DNA of 64,000 nt from assembly GCF_023155805.1 (NCBI RefSeq), contig NZ_JAKNUW010000012.1, positions 42,338 through 106,337 on the forward strand. The letters are read 5' to 3'. A program made the position numbers and the translations under genes. The notes under the pieces are model-generated. The model did no database searches and had not been told where the DNA came from. It worked only from the letters and a program-made list of their open reading frames with translations. Position 1 is the first letter of the stretch. Each line of letters opens with the position of its first letter. This stretch comes from Micrococcus lacusdianchii (GTDB lineage: Bacteria > Actinomycetota > Actinomycetes > Actinomycetales > Micrococcaceae). Of the stretch, positions 1 through 9,369 are shown piece after piece.

Positions 1-1671
1 CTCGGTGCCCAGCACGTAGAGGCCGCCCGCCTCGCGCACCCGCTCCCGGTCGTCGATCACGGCCGCCTCGGCCTGGGCCAGCACCTCGGGCCAGCGGGCC
101 TCGTAGGCCTCCGGGTCCTGCGCCGCGTCGAGCCCCAGCTCCTGCATGCGCGCCACGGCGGTGAACTCGGCGTTGCCGCCGAGCATGATGTCCGTTCCGC
201 GGCCGGCCATGTTCGTGGCCACGGTGACGGCGCCCGACCGGCCCGCCTGCGCCACGATTGCGGCCTCGCGCGCATGGTTCTTGGCGTTGAGGACCTCGTG
301 GCGGATGCCGGCCCTGGACAGCAGGGTCGAGAGGTACTCGGACTTCTCCACGGACGTGGTGCCCACGAGGACGGGCTGACCCGTGGCGTGCCGCTCGGCG
401 ATATCCGCGACCACGGCGTCGAACTTGACCTTCTCGTTCTTGTAGACGAGGTCGTTGCGATCGACCCGGCGCTTCGGCTTGTTCGGCGGGATCACGACCA
501 CGCCGAGGCCGTAGGTGGACGTGAACTCCGCCGCCTCGGTCTCGGCGGTGCCGGTCATGCCGGAGAGCTTCTCGTAGCCGCGGAAGTAGTTCTGCAGGGT
601 GACGGTGGCCAGGGTCTGGTTCTCCGGCTTGACCTCGACGCCCTCCTTGGCCTCGATGGCCTGGTGCAGCCCCTCGTTGTACCTCCGGCCCTTCAGGACG
701 CGGCCGGTGTGCTCGTCGACGATCTGCACCTCGCCCCCGAGGACCACGTAGTCCTTGTCCCGCAGGAACAGCTCCTTGGCCTTCACCGCGTTGTTCAGGT
801 ACTGGATGAGGGTGGTGTTCTGCGCCTCGTACAGGTTCGCGATGCCCAGGTGGTCCTCGACCTTCTCGATCCCGGGCTCGAGCACGCCCACGGTGCGCTT
901 CTTCTCGTCCACCTCGTAGTCGGTGCCCTTGTCCAGCTTCCGCACGAGGCGGGCGAACTCGCTGTACCAGCGGCTCGTGGCGCCCTGCGCGGGCCCCGAG
1001 ATGATCAGCGGGGTGCGCGCCTCGTCGATGAGGATTGAATCCACCTCGTCCACGATCGCATAGTGGTGGCCGTGCTGGACGAGCTCGTCGAGGGACCAGG
1101 CCATGTTGTCCCGGAGGAAGTCGAAGCCGAACTCGTTGTTGGTCCCGTAGGTGATGTCCGCGGCGTACTGGGCACGGCGCGTGGCCGGGTCCTGGCCCGA
1201 GACGATCACGCCGGTCTCCATCCCCAGGAACCGGTAGACGCGTCCCATGAGCTCGGCCTGGTAGGAGGCCAGGAAGTCGTTCGTGGTGACCACGTGGACG
1301 CCTTGGCCGGACAGCGCATTGAGATAGGCGGGCGCGGTGGCCACCAGCGTCTTGCCCTCGCCGGTCTTCATCTCCGCGATGTTGCCCCGGTGCAGGGCGA
1401 TCCCGCCGAGCAGCTGCACGTCGTAGTGGCGCTGGCCGAGGGTGCGACCGGCCGCCTCGCGGACCGCCGCGAACGCCTCGGGCAGCAGCAGGTCCAGCGA
1501 CTCCCCCTCGGCGGCCCGGGCTCGGAGCGTGTCCGTCTCCGCGCGCAGCTCGGCGTCGGAGAGCGCGCGGAAGTCCTCTTCGAGGAGGTTCACGGCGTCC
1601 ACCGTGCCCCGCATGCGGTTCAGGACGCGGTTGTCCGAGATCTTCAGGACGCGGTCGATGATCGAAGGCAC
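1..1671 (-). CDS. secA: Preprotein translocase ATPase SecA, C-terminal part outside window
   Basis: SecA is the ATPase that drives unfolded preproteins through SecYEG at the inner face of the membrane. The 557 codons present start at GTG 1671 ([15 protein letters not shown]), preceded about 10 bases upstream by AAGGGAG. Visible landmarks are the Walker A segment [12 protein letters not shown], the [15 protein letters not shown]alker B region, the preprotein cross-linking domain, and the start of the second RecA-like domain with GTTSVEKSE and [15 protein letters not shown]. The frame runs off the left edge at LYVLGTE, just before the conserved arginine-finger region, so roughly 300 residues are missing. 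It lies downstream of hpf and a YcaQ-like gene; hpf-secA adjacency is common in actinobacteria. Whether a second, accessory SecA2 exists cannot be judged here; the sequence fits the housekeeping SecA1. Confidence 0.97.
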   Translation of the reverse strand, partial: MPSIIDRVLKISDNRVLNRMRGTVDAVNLLEEDFRALSDAELRAETDTLRARAAEGESLDLLLPEAFAAVREAAGRTLGQRHYDVQLLGGIALHRGNIAEMKTGEGKTLVATAPAYLNALSGQGVHVVTTNDFLASYQAELMGRVYRFLGMETGVIVSGQDPATRRAQYAADITYGTNNEFGFDFLRDNMAWSLDELVQHGHHYAIVDEVDSILIDEARTPLIISGPAQGATSRWYSEFARLVRKLDKGTDYEVDEKKRTVGVLEPGIEKVEDHLGIANLYEAQNTTLIQYLNNAVKAKELFLRDKDYVVLGGEVQIVDEHTGRVLKGRRYNEGLHQAIEAKEGVEVKPENQTLATVTLQNYFRGYEKLSGMTGTAETEAAEFTSTYGLGVVVIPPNKPKRRVDRNDLVYKNEKVKFDAVVADIAERHATGQPVLVGTTSVEKSEYLSTLLSRAGIRHEVLNAKNHAREAAIVAQAGRSGAVTVATNMAGRGTDIMLGGNAEFTAVARMQELGLDAAQDPEAYEARWPEVLAQAEAAVIDDRERVREAGGLYVLGTE

Positions 1672-1769
1672 TGGTTCTCTGCTCCCTTGCGGTGAGGCCC
1701 GGGCTCAGGTCGCGCACGACGGCGGCCGCCCGGTCCGGTACGCGGTCGTCCGCACAGTCTACGGTCCGG

Positions 1770-3119
1770 TCACCTGGGGCCGTCGTCGCGCAGGTGCGCA
1801 CGCACGGTCCCCACGAGGTCCCCGGGAGCGTGCTCGTCCACCACGACGTCGGCCAGCCCGGCCCAGTGCGCGAGGCGGCGCAGCTCTGCCGCCAGCGCGT
1901 CGGCCACCCCCTCCACCGCCGGTGCGGCGTCCCGAGGGCCGGGCACCGCGGCCGGGTCCTCAGACCAGGCGCCGCGCACCCGCAGGACGGGCGGGTCCGC
2001 GCGGCGGTCCGCCTTGAGATCGGCCTGTGCCGTGAGCCGCTCTCCCTGCAGGAGCAGCAGGGGGTAGTAGCCGCGGTCACGGCGGGCGGCCGGGGTGTAG
2101 ATGCCGATCCGGTACCGCACTCCGAACAGCCGCTCGACCCGGGGCCGGTGGAACACGAGCGGGTCGAACGGGTTCACGAGCGCCACGGCCTCGGCCGTGC
2201 GCGGTGTGCGCGCCCGTGGGTCGGCCCAGGCCTCCACCGGCCGGCCGGGACCCAGCCGCACCCGCACGGGCGCGGCCTCCCCCCGGTCTCGCAGCACCGC
2301 CAGGGCCCAGGCCGTGAGGGTGACGGGCAGCCGGTGGTAGTCGGCCACGGCCACCGTCGACGCCACCCCGAGGGCGCGCACCGCGGCGGCGGTCAGCGGG
2401 AGCGCCGCGGTCAGCGCGGGGTCGCCTGCGGCGCTCGGATCCGCCGGGACCGGCGCCAGCCCGCCGTGCCCCTGGGACCACAGCAGGGAGGGCAGCGCGT
2501 AACGCCGCTCGAAGGAGCCGGTGCGTCCGGCGACCGCCACCTCCCCGGTGGCGAACAGGTGCTCCAGCACGCGCTTGCCGCGCGACCAGTTCCACCCCCA
2601 GCCCGGGGCACGCGCTCCCGCGTCCACGCCCCGGGCCCCGACCTCCCGGGCCGTCAGCGGTCCATGGCGGGCCAGCAGGGCCAGGACCTGCTGGCGGGCC
2701 ACCCGCAGCTCGTCCTCCGGCAGGTCCGCGGCCAGCGGCCACGTGCGCGACTGCAGGGCCACGAGCGCGGACCGCCGCTCGGCGGGGACGATCGACGCCT
2801 CATGCGCCCACGCCTCCGTGAACCGGTGGGGGCGGGCTGAGACGAGCCGGTCGACGTCGGCCGGGTCCACGCCCTCGAGGCGGGCGTGGAAGGGCATGAG
2901 GTGGGCGCGCGCGAGGACGTCCACCGAGTCGATCTGCACGACGCCCAGGCGTTCCATCACGGACCGCACCCGCCGCGCCGAGGCGGCCGGCCGGGGGCCG
3001 GCCAGCCCCTGAGCGGCGAGCACGACCCGTCGGGCGCGCGAAGCGGACCACACGGGGGCGGCACCGCCCGGGGGTTCCCCGGACGACGCCGCCCCGCCGC
3101 GCGCGGACGTGCCGCTCAC
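1770..3119 (-). CDS. YcaQ/AlkX-like winged-helix DNA glycosylase
   Basis: 449 residues of the winged-helix YcaQ (HTH_42, formerly DUF1006) family. Characterised members are DNA glycosylases that unhook bulky or interstrand crosslinked bases (E. coli YcaQ/AlkX; Streptomyces AlkZ). The family's catalytic Q-x-D/Q motif is visible as Gln62-Ile-Asp64 in GVVQIDSVDVLARAHLMPFH; Asp at the third place groups it with the AlkX type rather than AlkZ (Q-x-Q). A winged-helix segment follows (residues about 150-200, LTAREVG, WGWNWSRGKRVLEHL), then the RYRIGIYTPAARRDRGYYPLLLL region typical of the family. The start is GTG 3119, three bases after the hpf stop, with no good ribosome binding site, which suggests translational coupling. 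It sits between hpf and secA. The specific lesion it acts on is not deducible. Confidence 0.85.
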   Translation of the reverse strand: MSGTSARGGAASSGEPPGGAAPVWSASRARRVVLAAQGLAGPRPAASARRVRSVMERLGVVQIDSVDVLARAHLMPFHARLEGVDPADVDRLVSARPHRFTEAWAHEASIVPAERRSALVALQSRTWPLAADLPEDELRVARQQVLALLARHGPLTAREVGARGVDAGARAPGWGWNWSRGKRVLEHLFATGEVAVAGRTGSFERRYALPSLLWSQGHGGLAPVPADPSAAGDPALTAALPLTAAAVRALGVASTVAVADYHRLPVTLTAWALAVLRDRGEAAPVRVRLGPGRPVEAWADPRARTPRTAEAVALVNPFDPLVFHRPRVERLFGVRYRIGIYTPAARRDRGYYPLLLLQGERLTAQADLKADRRADPPVLRVRGAWSEDPAAVPGPRDAAPAVEGVADALAAELRRLAHWAGLADVVVDEHAPGDLVGTVRAHLRDDGPR

Positions 3120-3122
3120 GAC

Positions 3123-3827
3123 TCACGCATCCGCGTCGGCCTCCGCGTCGGCCTCCGCACGGTACGGACGCTCCCCGCCGTCTGCCGAGTCAACGTAGTC
3201 CGCCGGCAGGTCCGGGTCGAGGGTGAGGACGCCGTAGCTCCAGCCGCGGCGGCGGTACACCACGGACGGGGTGGCCGTCTCCGCGTCCTGGAAGAGGTAG
3301 AAGTCGTGGCCCACGAGCTCCATGGCGTCCACGGCCTGCTCCACCGTCATGGGGGTGGCGGGGAAGGACTTGGCCCGGATGCTCACGGGGGTGCCGCTGG
3401 CCGGGACACCGGCGGCCTCCTGGGCCTCGACCTCGAGCTCCTGGCCGGTCGCGGGCAGCGGCGGGACGAACGCCACCTCGGCGACGCCGCGCGAGCTCGA
3501 CGTCCCCTTGCCGTGGCGGCGGTCCTTGCGGCGGTCCCGCAAGCGGCGCAGCCGCTCGGCCAGGCGCGCCGAGGCCGCGTCGAACGCCGCGAGCTTGTCG
3601 TCTGCGTCCGCCTCGGAGCGCACCACCTCGCGGGCGCCGCGCACGGTGAGCTCCACGCGCACGGTCTCCTCCGAGTGGCGGTGGTGCGAGGCCTTGGTGA
3701 CCTTGACCTCGAGGGTGTCGGCCCCCTCCGCAAGCTGCTCGATCCGTTCCCGGCGCTCCTCCACGTGGCCACGGAAGCGGTCCGTGAGGGTGAGGCCTCG
3801 GGCGATGTAGCTGACGTCCAGAGTCAT
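3123..3827 (-). CDS. hpf: Ribosome hibernation promoting factor, long form
   Basis: 234 residues. Long HPF binds the 30S decoding region and dimerises 70S ribosomes into inactive 100S particles in stationary phase. The N-terminal beta-alpha-beta S30AE domain (about residues 1-100, MTLDVSYIARGLTLTDRFRG) and the C-terminal dimerisation domain (about 165-225, FPATPMTVEQAVDAMELVGHDFYLF and VVYRRRGWSYGVLTL) are both present, joined by a charged linker. The start at ATG 3827 is chosen because AGGAGG lies 6 bases upstream; the open frame extends to 3992 but without homology. The acidic tail (DAEADADA) is unusual but low in information. It lies between comF and the YcaQ-like gene, the usual actinobacterial order comF-hpf-secA. 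Confidence 0.95.
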   Translation of the reverse strand: MTLDVSYIARGLTLTDRFRGHVEERRERIEQLAEGADTLEVKVTKASHHRHSEETVRVELTVRGAREVVRSEADADDKLAAFDAASARLAERLRRLRDRRKDRRHGKGTSSSRGVAEVAFVPPLPATGQELEVEAQEAAGVPASGTPVSIRAKSFPATPMTVEQAVDAMELVGHDFYLFQDAETATPSVVYRRRGWSYGVLTLDPDLPADYVDSADGGERPYRAEADAEADADA

Positions 3828-4037
3828 GGTGTCCTCCTGAATCCGACTCACTCGGGCCCCGCGTGCGGGCCGGGAGGTCGCGACCCCCGTCCTCGGGGCC
3901 GCCGCGCGGGCGGTCCGGGTGAGAGGGGGCGATCCTCCTTCCGGCCGTCGGCGGGACGGGAGCAGCTGGCGCGTGCTCCGTGCCCGGCACACTACCCGCG
4001 CTCCGCGTCCGGGGACCAGGGACGTCCGGTGGGGCCC

Positions 4038-4808
4038 TCAGCCCTCCGCCCCGCCCGGTGCCCGGCGCGGGGGTGCGACGGCCGCGAGCACCACGGCGCC
4101 CACCGGCTCGGCCCCGGCCGCGCGCACCGCGGCGGCCAGCGCGGCGAGGGTCGCCCCCGTGGTCAGGACGTCGTCCACCAGGAGCACGGGGGTGCCCGGA
4201 CGCACCCGCCCGGGGCGCGTCCGCCAGCCGCGGTCCCGGCCCCGGCGCTGCCGCGCGTCCGCCCCGGCGTGGGCGGATCCGGCGCCGGCCTCCCACGGCG
4301 GCCGCGGCAGGCCGAGCCGTGGGGCGACGACGAGGTCCCGCCGCACCCACGCCGGCGGCAGGGCGTCGGTGAGTTCGCCGAGCGGGTCGTAGCCGCGCCT
4401 CCGGTGCCCGGCCGCCCCGCCGGGCACCGGCACCAGCAGGGCGGGCGCGGCCGCGGGCACCGACGGGTCGAGCCGGGCCGCGGCGACGGTGCGGGCGAGC
4501 CCGTCGGCCAGCAGGGGGCGCAGCACGAGGGCGTGGTGGTCCTTGAAGGCGAGCACCGCGGTCGCGAGCTCCTCGGCGTACGTCCCGGCCGCCGTGACCG
4601 GCAACGGAGCCCCGTCCGCTCCCAGCGGCAGCGCGGGCGCCGCCTCCTCCGCTCGGCGGGGCACGGCCAGCCGGCGCCCCACCTCGGCCGCGCACCGGTT
4701 GCACAGGCGGATCCCGGGGCGGGCGCACACTGCACAGTCGGCAGGGAGCACGAGGTCCACGAGCCCCTCGAGCAGGGAGGGCCGCGTCGGCGGGTCGGTG
4801 CCTGTCAT
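4038..4808 (-). CDS. ComF-family phosphoribosyltransferase
   Basis: 256 residues. It has the zinc-finger-like N terminus CAVCARPGIRLCNRC (four Cys, about residues 22-38) and the PRPP-binding loop VLLVDDVLTTGATLA near residue 210, with RRRGYDP in between, as in ComF/GntX proteins. ComF is linked to DNA uptake in Firmicutes and Haemophilus; its substrate is unknown, and in actinobacteria it sits constantly between lpqB and hpf. Micrococcus luteus is naturally transformable, so a competence role is possible but not shown by the sequence. The start ATG 4808 lacks a convincing ribosome binding site. An open frame continues upstream to 6818 antisense-free but overlaps lpqB and is not coding. Confidence 0.85.
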   Translation of the reverse strand: MTGTDPPTRPSLLEGLVDLVLPADCAVCARPGIRLCNRCAAEVGRRLAVPRRAEEAAPALPLGADGAPLPVTAAGTYAEELATAVLAFKDHHALVLRPLLADGLARTVAAARLDPSVPAAAPALLVPVPGGAAGHRRRGYDPLGELTDALPPAWVRRDLVVAPRLGLPRPPWEAGAGSAHAGADARQRRGRDRGWRTRPGRVRPGTPVLLVDDVLTTGATLAALAAAVRAAGAEPVGAVVLAAVAPPRRAPGGAEG

Positions 4809-4933
4809 GGCCGCAGTCCAGCACGGGAGGGGGGCCCGGGTTCGCCGCAGACCCCACCTGTGCGGGGCGGTCGCCGGTGCAGGAGGCGGCGGGACCGAGG
4901 ACCGCGCCGCACCGCCGCGCGGGCGGGCGCGGC

Positions 4934-6688
4934 TCAGCCGGGGAAGGACAGGTCCCGCACGGGCTTCTGGAGCTCCTGGGCGCGCCACGAGGAGCCCACG
5001 AGCAGGAACACGTCGTCCGCCGTCTCGGCGTAGAGCGCGCCGTCGTCGCCGGAGGAGATCCCCTGCAGCCCGGCCAGCGGGTTCAGCACGCGCGAGGTCC
5101 CGTCGAGGGAGACGACCTCCGGCCGCACCCGGTCCTCCGCGTCGGACGCCACGCGGGTGACCACCACACTGTCCTCGCCAGCCCAGAGCGCCAGGTCGGG
5201 CGGCACCTGGGTGGGCACCCGCACCGGCTCCGTGAGGGCGGTGGGCACGGCGTCGTCCCCTCGCACGACCCCGGCCACGCGCAGGGAGCGGTCGCCGCTG
5301 CCGTCGGTGACGACGAGGGCGGCCCGCGCCCCGCTGAAGCCCACGTGCAGGTCGACGATGCTCTCCCCTTCCTCGAGCCACGGGGCGCTGACCACGCGGC
5401 GCGGACCGGAGGCGTCCGCCGGCACGGCGTAGACGCGCGAGTCCGCCCCGCGGTCCACCGTCCAGGCCCAGCCGTGCGTGTCCATGCTGGGAGACGTGAG
5501 GGCGGAGCCCTGGAGGACGGCGGACCGACCGCCGTCCGCGATGGCGAGGTGCAGCGCTGTCCGGGACGGGTCCAGGAAGGCGAAACGGGTGCGGTCCCGG
5601 TCCATCGTCGGCTCCACGGGGCGCAGGTCGGAGACGTCGGGGACGCCCCCGACCGGCGAGACGGCCAGCCCCTGGAACAGCACCAGGTCGTCGGTCGCGG
5701 GGTCCACGCCGACCTGCACGGTCCCCGCGGACGCCTCCGTCAGCGCCGCCGGCGGCGCCGTGCCACCACTCGCCGGCGTCAGGGAGCGGCCGTCGACCAT
5801 CACCTCCACACGCTCCACGCCCGTGACGCCCGTGAGGGTCAGCTCCAGCTGCTCCCGCATGCGGAACAGCTGTTCGGTGTCCGCCCCCTCCACGGTGGCC
5901 GGGGTGAGGTCGACCGATGCGACCCCGGCCTCCGACACCGGGACGGAGGGGCTCGAGAGGTCGCCGCCCGTGCGCAACGGGAAGGCCGTGTCGACGGCAC
6001 CCGTGAGGTAGGGCGCCGGGCCGTGCAGGAGGGCGCGGGCGAGCGAGGTGACGGTGCCGCGGCGGTTGACGAACCAGCGGATGTCCGGGACCGCGTAGGT
6101 GCCGGTCTGGTCGTAGAAGTACAGGGCCTGGGGGGAGAAGAGCTGGGTGAACTGCGTGATGGACAGCAGCGTGCCGTCCGGCAGGGAGGTGATGCGCGGC
6201 TCGCCGCCCACCTCCTCCACGGTGACCTCCCAGCCCCGCGTGGTGCCGGTCGGCGCCTCGGTGCGCAGACCGTACTCGTCCACCTCCGCGGCCACCTCGA
6301 GCTGCAGCTCCCACGTCCCCTCGGTCTGGCCCCGGACCAGGGTGGGCTCGCCGGAGTACACGACGGTGGTGCGGGCGGGGTCCCACCCGTCCACGGCCTT
6401 GCCTCCCAGATGCTGGCGCGCGATCGCGTAGCCGTCCTCGGGTGCCGTCCCGGCCAGGACGAACCCCCGCACCACCTGCTCGGCCGAGGCTCCCTCGGCC
6501 GGGCCCGGCGGGTGGAACTGCGGCACGTCCTCCGGGCCGCCGCCGGTGTCCAGGGGGGCGCCGCTGCGCACCGCCGAGGACTGCGGCACCTGGGCGCAGC
6601 CCGAGAGGGCCAGCGTCAGCGCCAGGACGGCCGCCGCCGCGGCGGACCGGCGCCGACGGGGGGCGGGAGGAGAGGCGGGAGGGTTCAT
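4934..6688 (-). CDS. lpqB: LpqB lipoprotein, MtrAB accessory factor
   Basis: 584 residues with a lipoprotein signal peptide: an Arg-rich n-region, a hydrophobic Ala/Leu stretch and lipobox LSGC with Cys31. Behind it are a GerMN domain (about residues 200-320, containing FSPQALYFYDQTGTYAVPDI) and a C-terminal beta-propeller-like LpqB domain (about 330-580). In Mycobacterium, LpqB interacts with the extracytoplasmic part of MtrB and tunes MtrA phosphorylation and cell-wall homeostasis. Its ATG overlaps the mtrB stop by four bases (ATGA), so it is co-translated with mtrB. Length is normal for the family (about 580-590). Confidence 0.95.
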   Translation of the reverse strand: MNPPASPPAPRRRRSAAAAAVLALTLALSGCAQVPQSSAVRSGAPLDTGGGPEDVPQFHPPGPAEGASAEQVVRGFVLAGTAPEDGYAIARQHLGGKAVDGWDPARTTVVYSGEPTLVRGQTEGTWELQLEVAAEVDEYGLRTEAPTGTTRGWEVTVEEVGGEPRITSLPDGTLLSITQFTQLFSPQALYFYDQTGTYAVPDIRWFVNRRGTVTSLARALLHGPAPYLTGAVDTAFPLRTGGDLSSPSVPVSEAGVASVDLTPATVEGADTEQLFRMREQLELTLTGVTGVERVEVMVDGRSLTPASGGTAPPAALTEASAGTVQVGVDPATDDLVLFQGLAVSPVGGVPDVSDLRPVEPTMDRDRTRFAFLDPSRTALHLAIADGGRSAVLQGSALTSPSMDTHGWAWTVDRGADSRVYAVPADASGPRRVVSAPWLEEGESIVDLHVGFSGARAALVVTDGSGDRSLRVAGVVRGDDAVPTALTEPVRVPTQVPPDLALWAGEDSVVVTRVASDAEDRVRPEVVSLDGTSRVLNPLAGLQGISSGDDGALYAETADDVFLLVGSSWRAQELQKPVRDLSFPG

Positions 6689-8472
6689 CCGAGCTCCTGT
6701 TCACGCGCGCGGTCGACGGCGCCCGGCGGGAGGTCCGCCCGGGGGGCCGGCTTCTCCTGGTGGTCCACGGGCACCGGAGCGTGCAGGTCGGCGGCCAGCC
6801 GGCGGTCGGCCAGGTCATACTCCGGCGGGATGGGCAGGGCCGCGCGACGCACGGGCGCCGGCTCGCCGCCCTCCCCCGCGGTCCGGATCCGGGGCACCGT
6901 GACCATGAACACCGAGCCCACGCCGAGCTCGCCCCAGGCCTCGAGCCGGCCGCCGTGGAGTCGGGTGTCCTCCATGGCGATGGCCAGGCCGAGTCCCGAG
7001 CCCCCCGTGGTCCGCTTCCGGGAGGGGTCGGCGCGCCAGAACCTGTCGAACACGCGCTGGACCTGCTCGGGGGTCATGCCGATGCCGCGGTCCACCACCG
7101 CCACGGACACCACCTCGGCGTCGGAGGCCACCAGGACGTCGACGGGCGCCCCCTCGGCGTGCTCGATCGCATTGTTCACGAGGTTGCGCAGGATGCGCTC
7201 GATCCGCCGCGGGTCGACGCTGGCCTGGTGCCCGGCGTCGTCCTCCGCGCGGAACGGCACGAGGTAGACCGGGACGCCGGCCTGCTCGGCCAGGGGCTGG
7301 GCGGTCAGCACCACGTCCCGGGCGAGCTCGAGCAGATCCGTGTCCTCGACGGCGAGCTGCGCGGCGCCGGCGTCGAACCGGGTGATCTCCAGCAGGTCCG
7401 CGAGCATCGTCTGGAAGCGGTCCACCTGGTGATAGAGGAGCTCGGTGGAGCGGCGGTTCACCGGGTCGAAGTCCTCGCGGGAGCCGTAGAGGACGTCGGC
7501 GGCCATCCGCACCGTGGTCAACGGCGTCCGCAGCTCGTGGGAGACGTCCGAGACGAACTGCTGCTGCATCCGGGAGAGCTGGGCCAGCTGGGTGATCTGC
7601 TCCTGGATGTTGTCCGCCATTCGGTTGAACGAGGTGCCCAGACGGGCCATCTCGTCCTCCCCGCGCACCGGCATCCGCACGGCGAGGTTGCCCCCCGAGA
7701 GCGACTCGGCCGCCGTGGCGGCCTGCTGGACCGGACGGACCACGCTGCGCGAGGCCCACCATGCCACGAGGGCGTTGACCACCAGGAAGCCGCTGCCGAA
7801 CAGCAGCAGCACGCCGAGCACGGAGTCGAGGGACTGCTGGACGTCGGAGAGGTCGTACACCAGGTAGAGGGCGTACGAGGCGCCCGGAGGGAGCACCACC
7901 TGCGTGGCGAACACCAGCCCCGGACGCGTGGCGCCGCCCCCGTTGGGCAGCGCCACGGAGGCGTCGAACACGCCGGGGCCGGAGGCGACGGCCTCACGCA
8001 GGTCCTCGGGGATGACGTCCGGGTCCAGCCCCTGGGAGGAGACGGTGCCCACGTAGGTGGCGCCGGAGCCGGGCAGGGGCTCGAGGTGGAAGCGTCGCCG
8101 GATGGTGGTGCCGGTGTCGCCCTCGAGGGCGCGCATGGTCTGGCTCACCAGCGCGTCCGTGGTCTGCTCATCGGTCGAGGCAGCGGATGCGAAGGTGTCC
8201 TGGACGAGCGACAGGCCGCGGCGGGCCTCGGCCTCGATCTGCGCGTGGCGGGCGTCGAAGAGGGCCTGCGCCACCTGGTGGGTCAACAGGCCCGCGACGG
8301 CGAGGCTCGCCACAAGCGTCAGCAGTCCCGCGACGACGGCGGTGCGCAGCTGGAGCGAGCCTGTCCACCGGCGGCGGAGCCTGCGGTGCCACGGCTCAGG
8401 CGGGCCGGCCGCTGCGGGAGCGGCCGGCGCCGCGGTCTCCGCCGGCGCAGGGGCGTCGGGCGCGGCGGTCAC
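6685..8472 (-). CDS. mtrB: Sensor histidine kinase MtrB
   Basis: 595-residue membrane kinase, partner of MtrA. Two membrane segments are visible (about 44-64 and 218-238) flanking an extracytoplasmic sensor domain, then HAMP (about 239-292), the phospho-acceptor helix SDVSHELRTPLTT with His312, and the HATPase domain with NNAIEHAEG, DRGIGM and GGSGLGLAIAMEDTRLHGG. In actinobacteria MtrAB controls cell-wall remodelling, division and osmotic responses and is generally essential. The start lies 4 bases after the mtrA stop. The Pro/Ala-rich first 28 residues are low complexity. The C-terminal tail after the ATPase (about 60 residues) is a poorly conserved extension. Confidence 0.96.
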   Translation of the reverse strand: MTAAPDAPAPAETAAPAAPAAAGPPEPWHRRLRRRWTGSLQLRTAVVAGLLTLVASLAVAGLLTHQVAQALFDARHAQIEAEARRGLSLVQDTFASAASTDEQTTDALVSQTMRALEGDTGTTIRRRFHLEPLPGSGATYVGTVSSQGLDPDVIPEDLREAVASGPGVFDASVALPNGGGATRPGLVFATQVVLPPGASYALYLVYDLSDVQQSLDSVLGVLLLFGSGFLVVNALVAWWASRSVVRPVQQAATAAESLSGGNLAVRMPVRGEDEMARLGTSFNRMADNIQEQITQLAQLSRMQQQFVSDVSHELRTPLTTVRMAADVLYGSREDFDPVNRRSTELLYHQVDRFQTMLADLLEITRFDAGAAQLAVEDTDLLELARDVVLTAQPLAEQAGVPVYLVPFRAEDDAGHQASVDPRRIERILRNLVNNAIEHAEGAPVDVLVASDAEVVSVAVVDRGIGMTPEQVQRVFDRFWRADPSRKRTTGGSGLGLAIAMEDTRLHGGRLEAWGELGVGSVFMVTVPRIRTAGEGGEPAPVRRAALPIPPEYDLADRRLAADLHAPVPVDHQEKPAPRADLPPGAVDRAREQELG

Positions 8473-8476
8473 CGCC

Positions 8477-9157
8477 TCAGCCCTGGCCGGCCTTGTAGCC
8501 GACGCCGCGGACGGTCAGCACCACCGTCGGGCTCTCCGGGTCCGGCTCGATCTTGGAGCGCAGCCGCTGGACGTGCACGTTGACGAGGCGAGTGTCCGCC
8601 TGGTGCCGGTAGCCCCAGACCTCCTCGAGGAGCATCTCGCGGGTGAACACCTGGCGGGGCCGGCGGGCGAGCGCCACGAGGAGGTCGAACTCCAGGGGGG
8701 TCAGGGCGATCGGCACCCCGCCACGGGTCACCTGGTGGCCGGCGACGTCGATCTCCACGTCCCCGATGCGCAGGGTCTCAGCCGGGCGGACCTCGCCCTC
8801 GCGCAGGCGCGCGCGCACGCGGGCCACGAGCTCAGCGGGCTTGAAGGGCTTGGGGACGTAGTCGTCCGCGCCGGACTCCAGGCCGCGGACCACGTCCTCC
8901 GTGTCCGACTTCGCGGTGAGCATGATGATCGGCACGTCGGACTCGGCGCGGATCTGGCGGCAGACCTCGAGCCCGTCGATGCCGGGGAGCATGAGGTCCA
9001 GGAGCACCAGGTCGGGGTGGGACGAGCGGAAGGCAGGCATGGCGGACGTGCCGTCGGCGGCGAACGAGACCTCGTAGTCGTCATTGCGCAGCACGATGCC
9101 GATCATCTCGGCGAGCGCCTCGTCGTCGTCGACCACCAGGATCCTGGCCCTGCTCAT
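8477..9157 (-). CDS. mtrA: Response regulator MtrA, OmpR family
   Basis: 226 residues: receiver domain (1-120) with acidic pocket VVDDDE, phospho-acceptor Asp54 in LLDLMLPG, Thr/Lys switch residues (MLTAKS, PKPF), and an OmpR/PhoB winged helix (about 130-224, LTPLEFDLLVALARRPRQVF and VNVHVQRLRSKIE). ATG 9157 is preceded by GGAGGAGG, which fixes the start; the open frame upstream to 9592 carries no homology. It is the first gene of mtrA-mtrB-lpqB. A likely promoter and a palindromic leader lie immediately upstream (9189-9241). Confidence 0.97.
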   Translation of the reverse strand: MSRARILVVDDDEALAEMIGIVLRNDDYEVSFAADGTSAMPAFRSSHPDLVLLDLMLPGIDGLEVCRQIRAESDVPIIMLTAKSDTEDVVRGLESGADDYVPKPFKPAELVARVRARLREGEVRPAETLRIGDVEIDVAGHQVTRGGVPIALTPLEFDLLVALARRPRQVFTREMLLEEVWGYRHQADTRLVNVHVQRLRSKIEPDPESPTVVLTVRGVGYKAGQG

Positions 9158-9188
9158 CCGCGTTCCTCCTCCATCGCCGCACGGCGCT

Positions 9189-9241
9189 CCCCCGTGTCCG
9201 GACGGGGGCTGTCCGGTCTGACCGGACACCACCGGATCGTA
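9189..9241 (-). promoter_or_regulatory. Putative mtrA promoter and structured leader
   Basis: On the minus strand a -10 hexamer TACGAT (9236-9241) predicts transcription starting near 9229. A perfect 19-base inverted repeat, TGTCCGGT-CTG-ACCGGACA on the plus strand (9210-9228), begins exactly there, followed by a second hairpin, CCCCCGT/ACGGGGG (9189-9195 with 9202-9208). No clear -35 is seen. The elements could be an operator overlapping the start site or an RNA leader structure. Confidence 0.5.
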
Positions 9242-9369
9242 GTCCCCGCCCGGGCCGGCGCGGGCCCGTGACGCGGGTTCCACCGATCTCGTCACCGATT
9301 CGTGACCCGCGCCGCCCGGGGCGGGGGCGCCGCGCCCGGAGATCGTCGAGGTCCCCTGGCGCCCGGCGC

